This document shows positions 22,695 to 34,094 of a DNA stretch of 64,000 bases, piece after piece. Within the stretch, counting starts at the first letter, position 1. Each line of letters starts with the position of its first letter. Source of the stretch: Dioscorea cayenensis subsp. rotundata (Eukaryota > Streptophyta > Magnoliopsida > Dioscoreales > Dioscoreaceae); NCBI RefSeq assembly GCF_009730915.1, contig NC_052489.1, forward strand, positions 2,383,622 through 2,447,621, written 5' to 3'. The translations under genes and the position numbers were made by a program. Below the pieces are notes generated by a model. That model was not told the DNA's origin. It did not search any database and worked only from the letters and a program-made list of their open reading frames with translations.

Positions 22695-25319
22695 TATACA
22701 TTATACTAATGAAAATGCAATCCAAAAGGAAATGAAGAACGCCCACATTGCATTCATCTGAATCCTGGTATGTTGTGATCTAAATTACTAGATCCTTGGA
22801 GTATATCTTAATTTGATTTTGTTTCTCTGAATGCTTGTCGAGAATTTATATGGATTCTTGATTGAATTTGGGGGAAAACAGAGATTGTTATGCTTTTGGG
22901 GAAATGTAGGAAAAAGTAGTTCTTTTGAAGAATAATAAGAATAAAGTGAGCATAATCATGGGGAGAGGAGTAGAGAACAACAATATATTAATAAACCAAA
23001 ATATTATAGTAGACCTTTGCCCTTGCAGAATATTAGACTTCTGATGGATTGCTTCTAAATGTAATATTTTTCCTAATAACATTGTCAAGCATAGAGATTA
23101 TTTCCAAAACCAAACATAGATTCTTCTAATATACTAAAACCCCAAATATATCTCAACAAAGGAAGTGGATTTGTGCATCAGGAGAAGTGATTGTTTAAAT
23201 AAAATTGCTAGAATCGGTTGATGATGATAGGCTTTTGTTAAGATGTCAATCAGAGATATCGAGAAACATTAAATCACCAATGTACCTAGGCTTTGAATTA
23301 GTTTGATGCTTCTAGCAACCTCACCTTATCTCAAACAATCTTAAGGGCGGACATCGAGAGCTATCTATGAGCTCTTTGTTTGTTTACATCTTTACATCTA
23401 GAAAAATGAAATATGGAAGTTCATATATGCTTTAGAAAGAAACTTGTATTTTCGCTCGAAAATCGAGGGGGTGAAAAACAATCCAACTCTTCTAATAAAA
23501 AAGGGGGAAGAAAAGGTAAAATGGAAAACAAGGTATACAACCATCACTTCAGATTAATTTCAATTATCTAAGAAAAGAAGGAAGTGGGTAGAAGAACAAC
23601 TTAAAGTTACAACGAATTTCAAGGGCTAGATCTACCACATACCATATTGGAGCACTAGAGAATCCTCTTTCCTCCTCCACCGCCTCCTCTTGATGGCGTT
23701 ATTAGCAAAGCAAGGATAACTTTGTGTGGTGAATTTGTTATAGTGCAGGGAAAGTTAACTTGAGGCGCTTCTGCAGATGAATGAATTCTTGCTAAGAAGT
23801 CTTTAATTCTACACTTGTGCATTATATGAAGTATTTATTGTAAGGCCAATGAACTAACACAGTTACTATAGTGAGATTGCGAGAGATTCAAGGGAGAGAT
23901 TGGCCTAATTAAGAATCAATATCATTGAGGTGACTGCAATTAAAGAATTACAGACAACTTGAATTTTGTTGAGCGATTCAATTTCCGGCATACCGGTATT
24001 TGGCATACTCTTTTGGAATATTACTCCGATAGAATTATTTTTGGCAAAGCTTTTAGTAGTCAAATTGCTATTTATTATTAAATAGGAAATTATAGGCAAC
24101 TGCTATGTTATGGTTACATTTATGAGAGTGGATAATATGTAAGAATAATTTCTGATATCTTTACTGTCCTTTTTGATTAATCATTATTTAACTAAGCTGG
24201 GCTCTGCTGCCCTCACCTAGAACAATGCTGAGAGAAATGTGTCACGGCAATGGCCCTAATATAATTAGGAATAAAAATTTCAGTTGAGACAAAGCTGTGT
24301 GTGAAATACCAAATTATCTTTATTTTATCCGGAGAAATCCCTGCATGACTAAATAAGGTATCACTTAGGCCTTGGCTGCAATTGGCTCTGTCCATGGTGG
24401 GAGCAAATTGTGCAAATGAACTTCTACAACTATGCCAAAGTTATTAGGTTGGGAGGCGAATCTTAGGCAAGATATAGCCGTGGAGGAGAAAATATCTGGA
24501 AAACAGTAGAAGCATAATAAGATCAAATTTTATCAGCACTTGTTTTTTTTTTTTTATCATTTAGCTGAACACAAGGAACCAACTCACCTCTCTACTGTTT
24601 TTTCCCTCTCTCTCCATACCCTGCAATCCTTACACAGCTTTAAGGTGATTATGCAAGGAAGGAAAATAAAAAAAATCAGGTGTTTGAGGCCAGGACCCTT
24701 TCTTCAATTGTTTCACTTCAAATACAAACTGAAGATATCTCAAAATAACATGTCTGCATTTGTTGGGTCTGTAAATACAATTTTGGAAAGTAGTTTCACT
24801 TGTGTGAGATATTATCATTTTGAGTTGACTTAAAAGAGAATAGCCATTAGTCATGCATATTAGGAAAGTGAACACTGGAAGGAAGAAACCATTTTGAATT
24901 AAGAAGGCCATGCAAATGGTTTTGTTTTTACATTTTTTTATTGGTTAAGCATGATTCTAATAGCAGGCAAGTACACTAAGAATATTGGGCTTATTTCCAA
25001 ATTTTTGAAAATTTGAAATCCCATTTTCCTCATATGTAAACATTACATATGCTTTAGTAAATTATCTAAATAAATCATTATTTTTAATTTCATTTTCTTA
25101 AAACATTTTGTGATTGTTGCCATTGTGGTCGTTATTACAATTATTTTTGTAAAAAGCAAAGTCATGCCTATAAAGTAAACCACTCATGAATCTAGACTGT
25201 TTCAGCATATTACAGGTCTGAGTTAAATCTTGTCCAATGTTAAACTTTGATTTCTAGTTTGAGAGAATGAGGTGCAAATCTATAAGTACATATTTCACAC
25301 ATTATCTTTTTTTTTTTAT
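22695..25319. other. Spacer without recognised genes
   Basis: Composition is moderate and several short frames occur on both strands (for example minus-strand frames at 23905-24099 and 24213-24395), but none shows a domain, a splice partner or a credible start. I see nothing assignable. Confidence 0.5.
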
Positions 25320-25859
25320 CTTTTTTTTACTGTATAGTCAAGCTAGGGATGCTTCTCCTGAGGAAGCAATGGAAACTTTTGCAATTTTATTTTCTTCTGT
25401 TCAGATAAGTCTTGCACCGCTTTCTAGAAGGCATTATGAGCAAAACCAGTTCAGGGGTTGCACATGTTAGACTTATTAGTGAAGCGAAGCAAACTGCTCA
25501 TCTGGTGATGGTGAATATGCAAGTATGTTTCATCTTTAATCTGTGTAATTTATGGGTGGTTTCAGCGTACAATTGCTTAGATTTCATTCTGACCTGTGTA
25601 TATGAATTTAATATCATAGTAGGCATTCTTCCAAAGAAGTTTTTGGGGAAGCTTGCTTCTTCGGTAAATCTCAGACTCGTGGGGAAGGGAAATCATTTCT
25701 GAGAAATCAATAACCAAGAGTATTTTCCTTATGCAGATATGTGTTATGATGTTGGAAACTCTAAACAGAAAGAAGCAGGCACAAGATCTTCACTCATTGG
25801 AGAGCCTGGTGCTCGGAAAATATCTTTCCACTCCTTCCATTTACTCGAAATAAGGTACA
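25320..25859 (+). pseudogene. C-terminal fragment of an unrecognised gene
   Basis: Two coding-like blocks are separated by a GT-AG intron. The first reads DASPEEAMETFAILFSSVQ in one frame and LHRFLEGIMSKTSS followed by VRLISEAKQTAHLVMVNMQ in the next frame, so it appears to carry a frameshift near 25408. The second starts after an acceptor at about 25737 and reads ICVMMLETLNRKKQ, then HSLESLVLGKYLSTPSIYSK and a stop ending at 25852. No upstream exons are found. I do not recognise the family; a truncated, decaying gene copy fits best. Confidence 0.4.
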
Positions 25860-25999
25860 AAATTAAGTTCAACCACTTCTCATTCCTCCAATACGAATCT
25901 TTTGGTTTCATTTTAAGGCGTCGACATGAATGAGAAATACAAACCAACAATTACAATTAATCATGTTTGTTGTGGTTGAAACTCAAATTAAGAGAACAC

Positions 26000-26494
26000 T
26001 TACGAAGGTACCTGATAGTACCTTCCCCTACACATGCACCTGTAGATTATGGCACATGACTCTGCTACTGAACACTTGAAGCTTACCATCACTCTCTTGC
26101 ATGGAGAACATGGTCCACAGGCATGAGAACAATCTGGCAAGCTCGACCCCGTCGTATGTATCTCCTTCACAGCGTCCTGATCTCTGTCACTCTGCATATA
26201 AAACAAGATGGTAAGCCATCGAAAACCCAAGTTTCGCATGAAAGAACAGCATAGTACCTCTGATTTATGGTTCTTGTCTTTCAGGACCATTGAAGCTTCA
26301 AGGGGATGGCAAAAGATTAACAGAGATTAGTTCATAAACCAAATTGGCTATGAGATAAGGTATGTATAATGCTAACTATAAATACAGAATTTACCAGGAT
26401 TCAGTCGTAGACTTTCCACATTAATGACTAAGAACAACAAGAAAAAGACTGTGAGAAACATGCTTTTTAAACTGATGCAGTTATTCTTCGTCAT
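26000..26494 (-). CDS. Epidermal patterning factor (EPF2-like) secreted cysteine-rich peptide
   Basis: Three minus-strand exons, 26494-26395, 26295-26258 and 26191-26000, join in frame to 109 residues. The N-terminus is a signal peptide (MFLTVFFLLFLVINVES). The mature region, from about KEIHTTGSSLPDCSH, has the eight-cysteine pattern of the EPF1/EPF2 group: CSHACGPCSPC, then KC, SC and RCMC, ending GRYYQVPS. Family role: EPF1/EPF2 peptides are cleaved in the apoplast and bind ERECTA-family/TMM receptors to restrain stomatal lineage entry and spacing. The VMVSFKCSVAESC block looks closer to EPF2 than to EPF1. In-frame Mets exist at 26518 and 26728, but the TATA box at 26531-26541 makes the Met at 26494 the likely start. 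Confidence 0.9.
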
Positions 26495-26530
26495 CTTATT
26501 TTCCTTTGTGTCTCTCATCTCTCTCAATGC

Positions 26531-26541
26531 CTTTATATATA
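26531..26541 (-). promoter_or_regulatory. TATA box of the EPF2-like gene
   Basis: TATATATAAAG on the minus strand, 37 bases upstream of the chosen start codon. It decides the start, because longer in-frame extensions would begin at or upstream of the promoter. Confidence 0.5.
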
Positions 26542-27576
26542 CACTACTTTGAGAAACAGCTTTAAATGATGAATAAGAGGGAACTTTGATGGATGTCACA
26601 TGATCCTTCACGTTTGATATATTCACATGAATTGTTGTGCCGTCTTGAACAATAAATATTTTTATCATTTTGTAGAGTATTTTTTGTTTCATTAATTTAG
26701 AATTTTGAAGAAGAAGAAGAAGGGGCATTTATGGGGATGGAGTTAATGCTATCATTTGATAAGGTACCAAAAGAGTGAAAGAAGTGAATGAGGGAATTCA
26801 CGTGCATGAATAATTGGGATAAAATTTTAAACCTTCTTGGCTTTAAATGAAGCTGCTGTTCCTTTTTAATTTATTGATTATTGGATTTAATTCTTCTTTG
26901 ATTTTCAAAAGTTTTGTTGCACTTTGACCTTCAACTTTCTACAGTGTTTTTTTCCTTCTTGTTTGGAAAGAGTCTATCTATGATGGTTATTAATGGGGAA
27001 GTTTATATATTACTTAACTTTAATTATGTAGCACAGGTTAATGTTGGTTGATGCACTTGAGTTAACCTAAAAGCGTCCATTTAAAGAGAGATAGAGACTA
27101 GTAACAAGCTTGGGTGTGTTTGGAAAACCTTTCCCAAAAACCTTCAAAAATTATAATTTCCAGATTTTACTCTAAAGTTTTTACTCTGCTTGTTACTACT
27201 TATATTTCTAAAAAGGTTGTTTTAAAATTTCCCAGCACTCATGTTATGAAATTAAAAACAACCCCATGTTCCTTTGTCCTCTCCCTGTTGCTCAACATTG
27301 CTTTTTGGGCTTTAACTTCAATATGTTTTATATTTTGACAGATAATCTTTTATCTTTTTCCATGATCATATTTTACTCCATACTTTTACCTTGTAGATAA
27401 TACTTAATCCTAGAGACCTTAAGCTGAATTTAAAAAAAAAAATGACAAAGTAGACAAGTCATTATTTATGGTTGTGCATGATTCTCACACCTGCTGGTGC
27501 TGGACTATGCAAGATTCTCTAGTCTGCTGGGTTATGCCATTTTTCATCCATTGGAATAACGAAGTGATTAATTTAA
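26542..27576. other. Upstream flank of the EPF2-like gene
   Basis: No gene is seen. A GAA microsatellite lies near 26707-26722. The rest is AT-rich unique sequence. Confidence 0.5.
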
Positions 27577-28416
27577 GGGCCGTTTGGTTCATGGTAATGA
27601 CTAGGGCTGTGCATGATTCAAAACTGGACTGGACCGGTTATATGGTTTTTTTATTATTGGGAATGGACCGGACCGGACCAAATAACAGGAAATCCGGACA
27701 GGTCCAAACCGTTTTGGACTGGTCCGGTTCCGGTTTAGACCGTTTTGGGCCGGTCCGGTTTGGTCCCGGTTTTTATGAATTAAAATTAAATTAATTAATA
27801 TACATTACTTATCTATATATCCTCGCATTTGTCCTGTTTGATCTCTTCACATGAGAGATCAAATCAATTTTTTAATAAACCCTAAAACATAAAACCATAT
27901 TTACATATTTATAAATAAACCGGTCATCCGTGGTTTTGAATTACTGCTCGAAATCGGAACTGGATCGGACTGTCTGGAACCGGTTCCAAAAACCGGACCG
28001 AGGTTAAAAAACCGGTCTAGTCCGGTTTACGGTTTAAACGGTTTTTTTGAACAACCCTAGTAATGACATATTATTACATAATAAGATAACTATGGTAATA
28101 TGAGTTTGAATGTTATATGGTTGAGAATATTGCGGTAATTTGATATAACTATGTTTGGTTGAGAACTCTTATTACCGGGAATAATTTATTGTCTTGTTTG
28201 GTTATCATAGTAATCAATTTGCTAAAATATAAAAATTATAAGATTACCATGGTAATTCAAAATAAACACCAAATTTGGTAGTAATAATATTATCAACTTT
28301 CTTGGTAATATTTATAAGTTGGTAATGTGATCTTACCATTTAAATTATTACCTGTGCAATGCCAAACGTGGTAATACGTGATAATATTTCTACATTACCG
28401 CGAACCAAATGGATCC
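27577..28416. mobile_element. PIF/Harbinger (Tourist-like) MITE, split by an inner element
   Basis: The ends are GGGCCGTTTGGTTCATGGTA and the inverted GGATCCATTTGGTTCGCGGT, flanked by TAA on both sides (27574-27576 and 28417-28419), the 3-base duplication typical of PIF/Harbinger elements. Without the inner insertion and its duplicated target it is about 374 bases. No coding capacity. Confidence 0.75.
27602..28059. mobile_element. hAT-type MITE nested in the Tourist-like MITE
   Basis: A 458-base element with ends TAGGGCTGTGCATGATTCAA and the inverted TAGGGTTGTTCAAAAAAACC. It is flanked by a perfect 8-base duplication GTAATGAC (27594-27601 and 28060-28067). The interior is rich in ACCGGTCC-like words, as in the hAT-like element at 20529. 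It sits inside the outer element's left end, so it arrived later. Confidence 0.82.
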
Positions 28417-28454
28417 TAAGTAATAAATGTTATATATATCATGTTGCATATATA

Positions 28455-29454
28455 NNNNNNNNNNNNNNNNNNNNNNNNNNNNNNNNNNNNNNNNNNNNNN
28501 NNNNNNNNNNNNNNNNNNNNNNNNNNNNNNNNNNNNNNNNNNNNNNNNNNNNNNNNNNNNNNNNNNNNNNNNNNNNNNNNNNNNNNNNNNNNNNNNNNNN
28601 NNNNNNNNNNNNNNNNNNNNNNNNNNNNNNNNNNNNNNNNNNNNNNNNNNNNNNNNNNNNNNNNNNNNNNNNNNNNNNNNNNNNNNNNNNNNNNNNNNNN
28701 NNNNNNNNNNNNNNNNNNNNNNNNNNNNNNNNNNNNNNNNNNNNNNNNNNNNNNNNNNNNNNNNNNNNNNNNNNNNNNNNNNNNNNNNNNNNNNNNNNNN
28801 NNNNNNNNNNNNNNNNNNNNNNNNNNNNNNNNNNNNNNNNNNNNNNNNNNNNNNNNNNNNNNNNNNNNNNNNNNNNNNNNNNNNNNNNNNNNNNNNNNNN
28901 NNNNNNNNNNNNNNNNNNNNNNNNNNNNNNNNNNNNNNNNNNNNNNNNNNNNNNNNNNNNNNNNNNNNNNNNNNNNNNNNNNNNNNNNNNNNNNNNNNNN
29001 NNNNNNNNNNNNNNNNNNNNNNNNNNNNNNNNNNNNNNNNNNNNNNNNNNNNNNNNNNNNNNNNNNNNNNNNNNNNNNNNNNNNNNNNNNNNNNNNNNNN
29101 NNNNNNNNNNNNNNNNNNNNNNNNNNNNNNNNNNNNNNNNNNNNNNNNNNNNNNNNNNNNNNNNNNNNNNNNNNNNNNNNNNNNNNNNNNNNNNNNNNNN
29201 NNNNNNNNNNNNNNNNNNNNNNNNNNNNNNNNNNNNNNNNNNNNNNNNNNNNNNNNNNNNNNNNNNNNNNNNNNNNNNNNNNNNNNNNNNNNNNNNNNNN
29301 NNNNNNNNNNNNNNNNNNNNNNNNNNNNNNNNNNNNNNNNNNNNNNNNNNNNNNNNNNNNNNNNNNNNNNNNNNNNNNNNNNNNNNNNNNNNNNNNNNNN
29401 NNNNNNNNNNNNNNNNNNNNNNNNNNNNNNNNNNNNNNNNNNNNNNNNNNNNNN
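28455..29454. other. Assembly gap 2 (1000 N)
   Basis: Exactly 1000 unknown bases, a placeholder length. Any reading frame through it is meaningless. Confidence 0.99.
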
Positions 29455-29834
29455 ATCGACGAAACCGTGATCCCGTGAGCATAAATTATGTTCTTTATAT
29501 AAACAAATTTCGACGTTATAGAACTACTTGCCCAACATAAGGTAGAAATATGTAATGTTAAGAACATTGATAATGTATTTTCTATTTGTACTTGAATGTA
29601 ATTAATGTTTTCTAAACTACAAATAAATAATTCAATCAAAATAATAATAATAATAATAATAAAGTTATAAAAATAAGTTTTTAATAATAATAATTATTAT
29701 TATTACTTAAAAATAAAAATATATATAAACCAATAATAATATTAATAATATATTTTTAAAATAAAATGCCGTTAAAAAAGTTTTGGTATTTTTAAAAAAA
29801 TAATAATATATATTTTTTAAAATAATATATCTTT

Positions 29835-30130
29835 TAAAATAAATCTAGTTAAAAATTATTTTATTTTTTTGGTTATTATAAAAATAATAATAAATATTTA
29901 TTAATAATAACTTAAGAAAATGATTTAAAAAATAAAAATATTTTTTGTTTTGTATTTTTTTTAAAATAAAGGGTGTTTTTGAAAAATGCCTGATATTTTA
30001 TATTTTAAAAACACATGAGTGATGAAATGTGGTTGATTTGATAGTTTCACGGTTAGTTTGGTTAATATATTTTAAGTAGGGTTATTTTGACAATTTAAAA
30101 AAAAATCATAAAGCTATTATAAATAAAATA
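29835..30130 (+). repeat. Dispersed repeat copy B, next to gap 2
   Basis: Matches the reverse complement of 10066-10320 along its length, with shared words AATAAATATTTATTAATAAT, ACTTAAGAAAATG, AACACATG, GGTTAGTTTGGT and TTTTGACAATTTAAAAAAAA. Between it and the gap (29455-29834) lies AT-rich sequence with TAA microsatellites that may belong to the same element. Confidence 0.65.
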
Positions 30131-30389
30131 AACCAGAATTGAGCGCAATAGACTGAGGGGAGAAATGTAAATTATTATTTTTATAAAAATATATTAAAAA
30201 TATAGGTGACATTTTTTAAAGTGTAAAAAAAAAAAAAGAGCTCAGTTTATCTGGTTCTTCAACCAAGTAAAAATCTTCCAAACTTCCAATGAATTTATGT
30301 GGAAGGAAATGGTTGAAGTGTATTGCAGATAATGTTTCATGATATTTATATTTTTAACACAAATATTGGATTCAATACATCAGTCATTC

Positions 30390-31816
30390 TAAAACCTTCC
30401 AATAAAAAAACAAATAATGTCAAATCATTTAAATTGTGCCTAAACTTCAAAAAAGAGAAAAAAATACTAGTATGACTAAACTATATAATTTGAAACTGAT
30501 TGCAACTTTTAATTTATTATTTATTTTTCATATAACTCATTGACTAGCGAATTGCTTGAAAAAGTTTGTGAATGAATAGTCAATTTGCAAAACATGATGT
30601 AAGACTTAATCTAGATTGATGACGCATGTAATAAATTGGAGTTTATTAATTACATGAGAAGATTAATTTTGAATAATAGATGAGCGCTTTTTTTATCTTG
30701 AATATAAAAGCAGATCTAAAGACGATCTCGAAATTCGGATGTCGGTGTATGTCGCGGTATATAGATGTAGCATATGTGAGCGATCTTTGTCGGGAGGGAT
30801 TTGAGCCCACGACATCCCTTATCTTTCAGTGATCGTCCAGTTTGACATTTTATCCGATGGTTATCGACGTCATACTAGCGTCAAATTTTTTGAAAAAAAT
30901 ATGTCGATTTCTTCAATTATTTGATATATTTTTATATTTATTAATATTTTTTTTTAAGACAAAGCTTATGCTACGGCATGAATCATGGGATCATGGCAAC
31001 GAGTGTGGATGTCATTGTATTTAGTCAAAAAAAGAAAAAAAAGTAAGACAAAAGGAAAATACATTTGAGTACATGGGCCTATTTATAAAGTATATGTTGA
31101 TTGATTAAAAAGTGTATTAGTTGGAAAGCATGATTTCCTTTTTTTTTTAAAAAAAAAAAAATCATTGTGGTTAAGTTAATTTAATTGACTTGGTGAGCCA
31201 ATCTGCCAATGGGCATGTTTCATGGCCTAATCATTTAAGAGATGGTTCAAACGTTACACCTATTCGGAAGTGGGAACATGAAATTCATTGCGAATCTCAT
31301 TTTTCATGCAAAAATTTGCAGAAATATTTGATCAAGAATGTATGGGAAAAGTGTTTTTATAGGAAGAAATTTAAAAATAAATATAAGAGACAAAAAGATT
31401 CATGAGTTCATATTACATGTTTCGAACTAGGGATATTCTTTAGTTCTAATCTCATCACTGTCCCTAACATGTGTGTGTTTTATTTTTATATGTTATAATT
31501 AATCAAAAGACACGTGTCAGGTTGTGATAAGTTAAAATCAGAATCACTCGATTTTAGAACCATGCAATATGAGCTCATGATTCATAGCTTGATCACATTG
31601 GTCTCACTGTGAAAAATATTGGTGTGAGACATTTAAGTTTTCAGTTCAAATTTTGTTGGACATATTGACAATAACAGATCCTCAGTTATATGGGTGCAGA
31701 TTTGCAACCCAAATTACATGTCATCAAGTAAAAGTACATCAGCCGAATGATCAATTATCAACTCATACGTATGCCTTGACAGCACTACACATGTCGTATT
31801 TATAAAAAAACAAAAA

Positions 31817-31849
<33 letters not shown>

Positions 31850-32840
31850 AGATATTAATTATGTTTACATCAATTAGTGTTTAGTCATGGGACCATGATG
31901 GAAATTGTGTTACCAAAAACATAATGGAAAGGAAAAGTTGATAAGACAATAATAATAATAATATTAATAATAATTAAAAAAAAAATACAAATGAAGGTTA
32001 GGTTTAGCTGATATCTCCACTTCTTGAAATATAACTCGATCGAATTATTTGCTATTAATTTCAAGCAATATAATCCACATAAACTCTTTATCTTAAGTAA
32101 GTTATAAATCTATAATATTCAAAACAGTAAATATTCAAACAAAAGAATAAAAATTAATTTTTTTTAATTATAGTTTTCCGAACAAATTAATTTCCATGAA
32201 AAATGCAACACATAAAATATTTTATATAATTACATGCATATTTCTACAGCCTAAACGGTTGGAGATCATGAGATAAATTTGTTCGATTTTATGTTAAATT
32301 TTTATTTTATCAAGTATGAATTTGAGGGCAACTAACGTATTGCACCAACTTGATCACCTATTAATTCAAAACAATTTGAATTTGATCAATGAATAAAAAA
32401 TGGTTTGAAGGTGGTTGTCTATAAAAGGTTATTATGATGTTAATAAAATTTTGCTAAAAATAATATAGTGAGAATGTCATGATAGTACTTAAAACATCAC
32501 ACTTTTTATTTGTGAAGGAAGAAATGGGATTAAAAACAAGTTTTTATATTTCTTTTGAAGATTTTGATTATTTAAATATATTATTTTATATTAATTGATT
32601 AAATTTAGATTATTATGGATGATTCGAGGTTAATCTCTTTTGCAATGAAGTAGGGGAAAAATAGTATTAAAAATATTAGTGATGCATGAGAGTTTTTCTA
32701 GCTAAAATGCAATTTCATAATATAATTTAATGAAGTAATTATTATGAAATAAAGTTTATATGACATCTTTAAATGGTTCTCCATGATTCATAGCCTTTGC
32801 ATTTGGCATGGAGCTATTGGAGCTCCCTGATTTTAAGTGC
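30390..32840. repeat. Old tandem segmental duplication, copy 1
   Basis: Non-coding segment matching 34095-36130 in order and orientation. Shared landmarks: a CAAATAATGTCAAAT-like start; a GATTGATGACGCATGTAATA followed by ATTGGAGTT block near 30616; ATTTAGTCAAAAA near 31018; TTATTCGGAA-like CTATTCGGAAGTGGG near 31260; TTTTTATATTTCTTTTGAAG near 32540; and the end CATGATTCATAGCCTTTGCA followed by TTTGGCATGG near 32783. A block at about 30690-30955 is absent from copy 2. No genes are seen. Confidence 0.75.
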
Positions 32841-34094
32841 AGATATTCATGAGAAAAATGATTTTTTTTTATTATATATATATTTGACAAATCGTCACAC
32901 TTTACATAATGTGGGACAACACTTATCGTATTTGTAAAAAAAAAAATTTATTTATATCTAATTTATGCATTATAAATCCAATCCTCGACTTAATTACATC
33001 ATAGTCAAATACCTTAAACTCTATATGTGATAGTCTTTTCTTAATTCAAAGGGTCACTTTATGGTAGGGTATGTTTGGTGCGGGGATTAATTTAAAATTT
33101 TAGGAAATATAAAGGAGGTAATTTATTACTCACTTACTCCTATGTTTGATATAAATTTATAAAATTATTCCCACATACATATCATTCCCACAACTAATGA
33201 CCTTTAATATTCCCATTAGGGTTGGATATAATATATTCCTATATGTTATTCACATGTTTAATATGACTAATATATTTCAAGAATAATTTTTTTTAAACCA
33301 AATAAAAAAATGAAATATTTCTGGGTTTATTATTAATCTATATTTTCATAGTAATATTTCAAATTTTGTACCAAATGACCCCTTAAGGTATAATGTTAAT
33401 CTCACACAATTATTGAAATAAATGGAGCCATTAATTTATTCCTAAAAAGTTTAATATGCTTGTTATCATATATGCATTATAATTAATTAAGATATTTCCA
33501 TAATTAAATCACAACATGATCATTGACTTAATGATTTTTTGTTCTTAGGCTTAATTATTGTTAAATTTGAAAAGAGAAGAATACTTTAAATAGAAGAAAA
33601 GTATTTGAGAGAAGTATTTGTCATGAAAATTAATAAAAAGGAGAACCTGTATCAAAGTTACACCAAACCACTTACTTAACTTAAAGAAAATGCAAACCAA
33701 ACCTTAAGAACCAAGACTCCATTAAATAGCAAACTTAATTTGAAAGAAAACTCTCTAAACAAAAAAAAAATGTAATGTATGGTTTTTTCCTTATAAAAAT
33801 CATAGATTATTTTTTTTAAATTTATTTGTGTTGTATTTTATTTTGCTCTGTTTATAACTACTTACAAATTAATTTTTTAGTATTGTTAAGATAAATAAAA
33901 TCAAGATTGCAGGGTATGATTGAGCTAAAAATCATAGGGATAATAATTGAATAGAAAGATATTTTACTTTGACATGACGTAGTTAAAAATTTAATGTGTC
34001 AGTGTGTAATAATTCACATTGTGAAAAAAATCAAAAGTCATGGACAATTTTTACAATATTTGTATTTTAACAGAATGCATAGTTTGATTTTTTA
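32841..34094. other. Spacer between the duplicated segments
   Basis: AT-rich with no gene. It holds a likely MITE at 33067-33384. Confidence 0.5.
33067..33384. mobile_element. Probable Tourist-like MITE
   Basis: The ends GGGTATGTTTGGTGCGGGGA and the inverted AAGGGGTCATTTGGTACAAA form imperfect terminal inverted repeats with the GTTTGGT core common to PIF/Harbinger MITEs. I cannot settle the target-site duplication. Non-coding. Confidence 0.5.

Noticed and set aside
23905-24395. Two short minus-strand frames
   Set aside because: No domain, no consistent splice sites and no recognisable similarity.
26495-26728. N-terminal extension of the EPF2-like protein (Met at 26728 or 26518)
   Set aside because: The TATA box at 26531-26541 lies within or beside the extension, and the signal peptide starts naturally at 26494.
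28359-29639. Long open frames on both strands across the second N run
   Set aside because: They consist of unknown residues; the frames exist only because N contains no stop codons.
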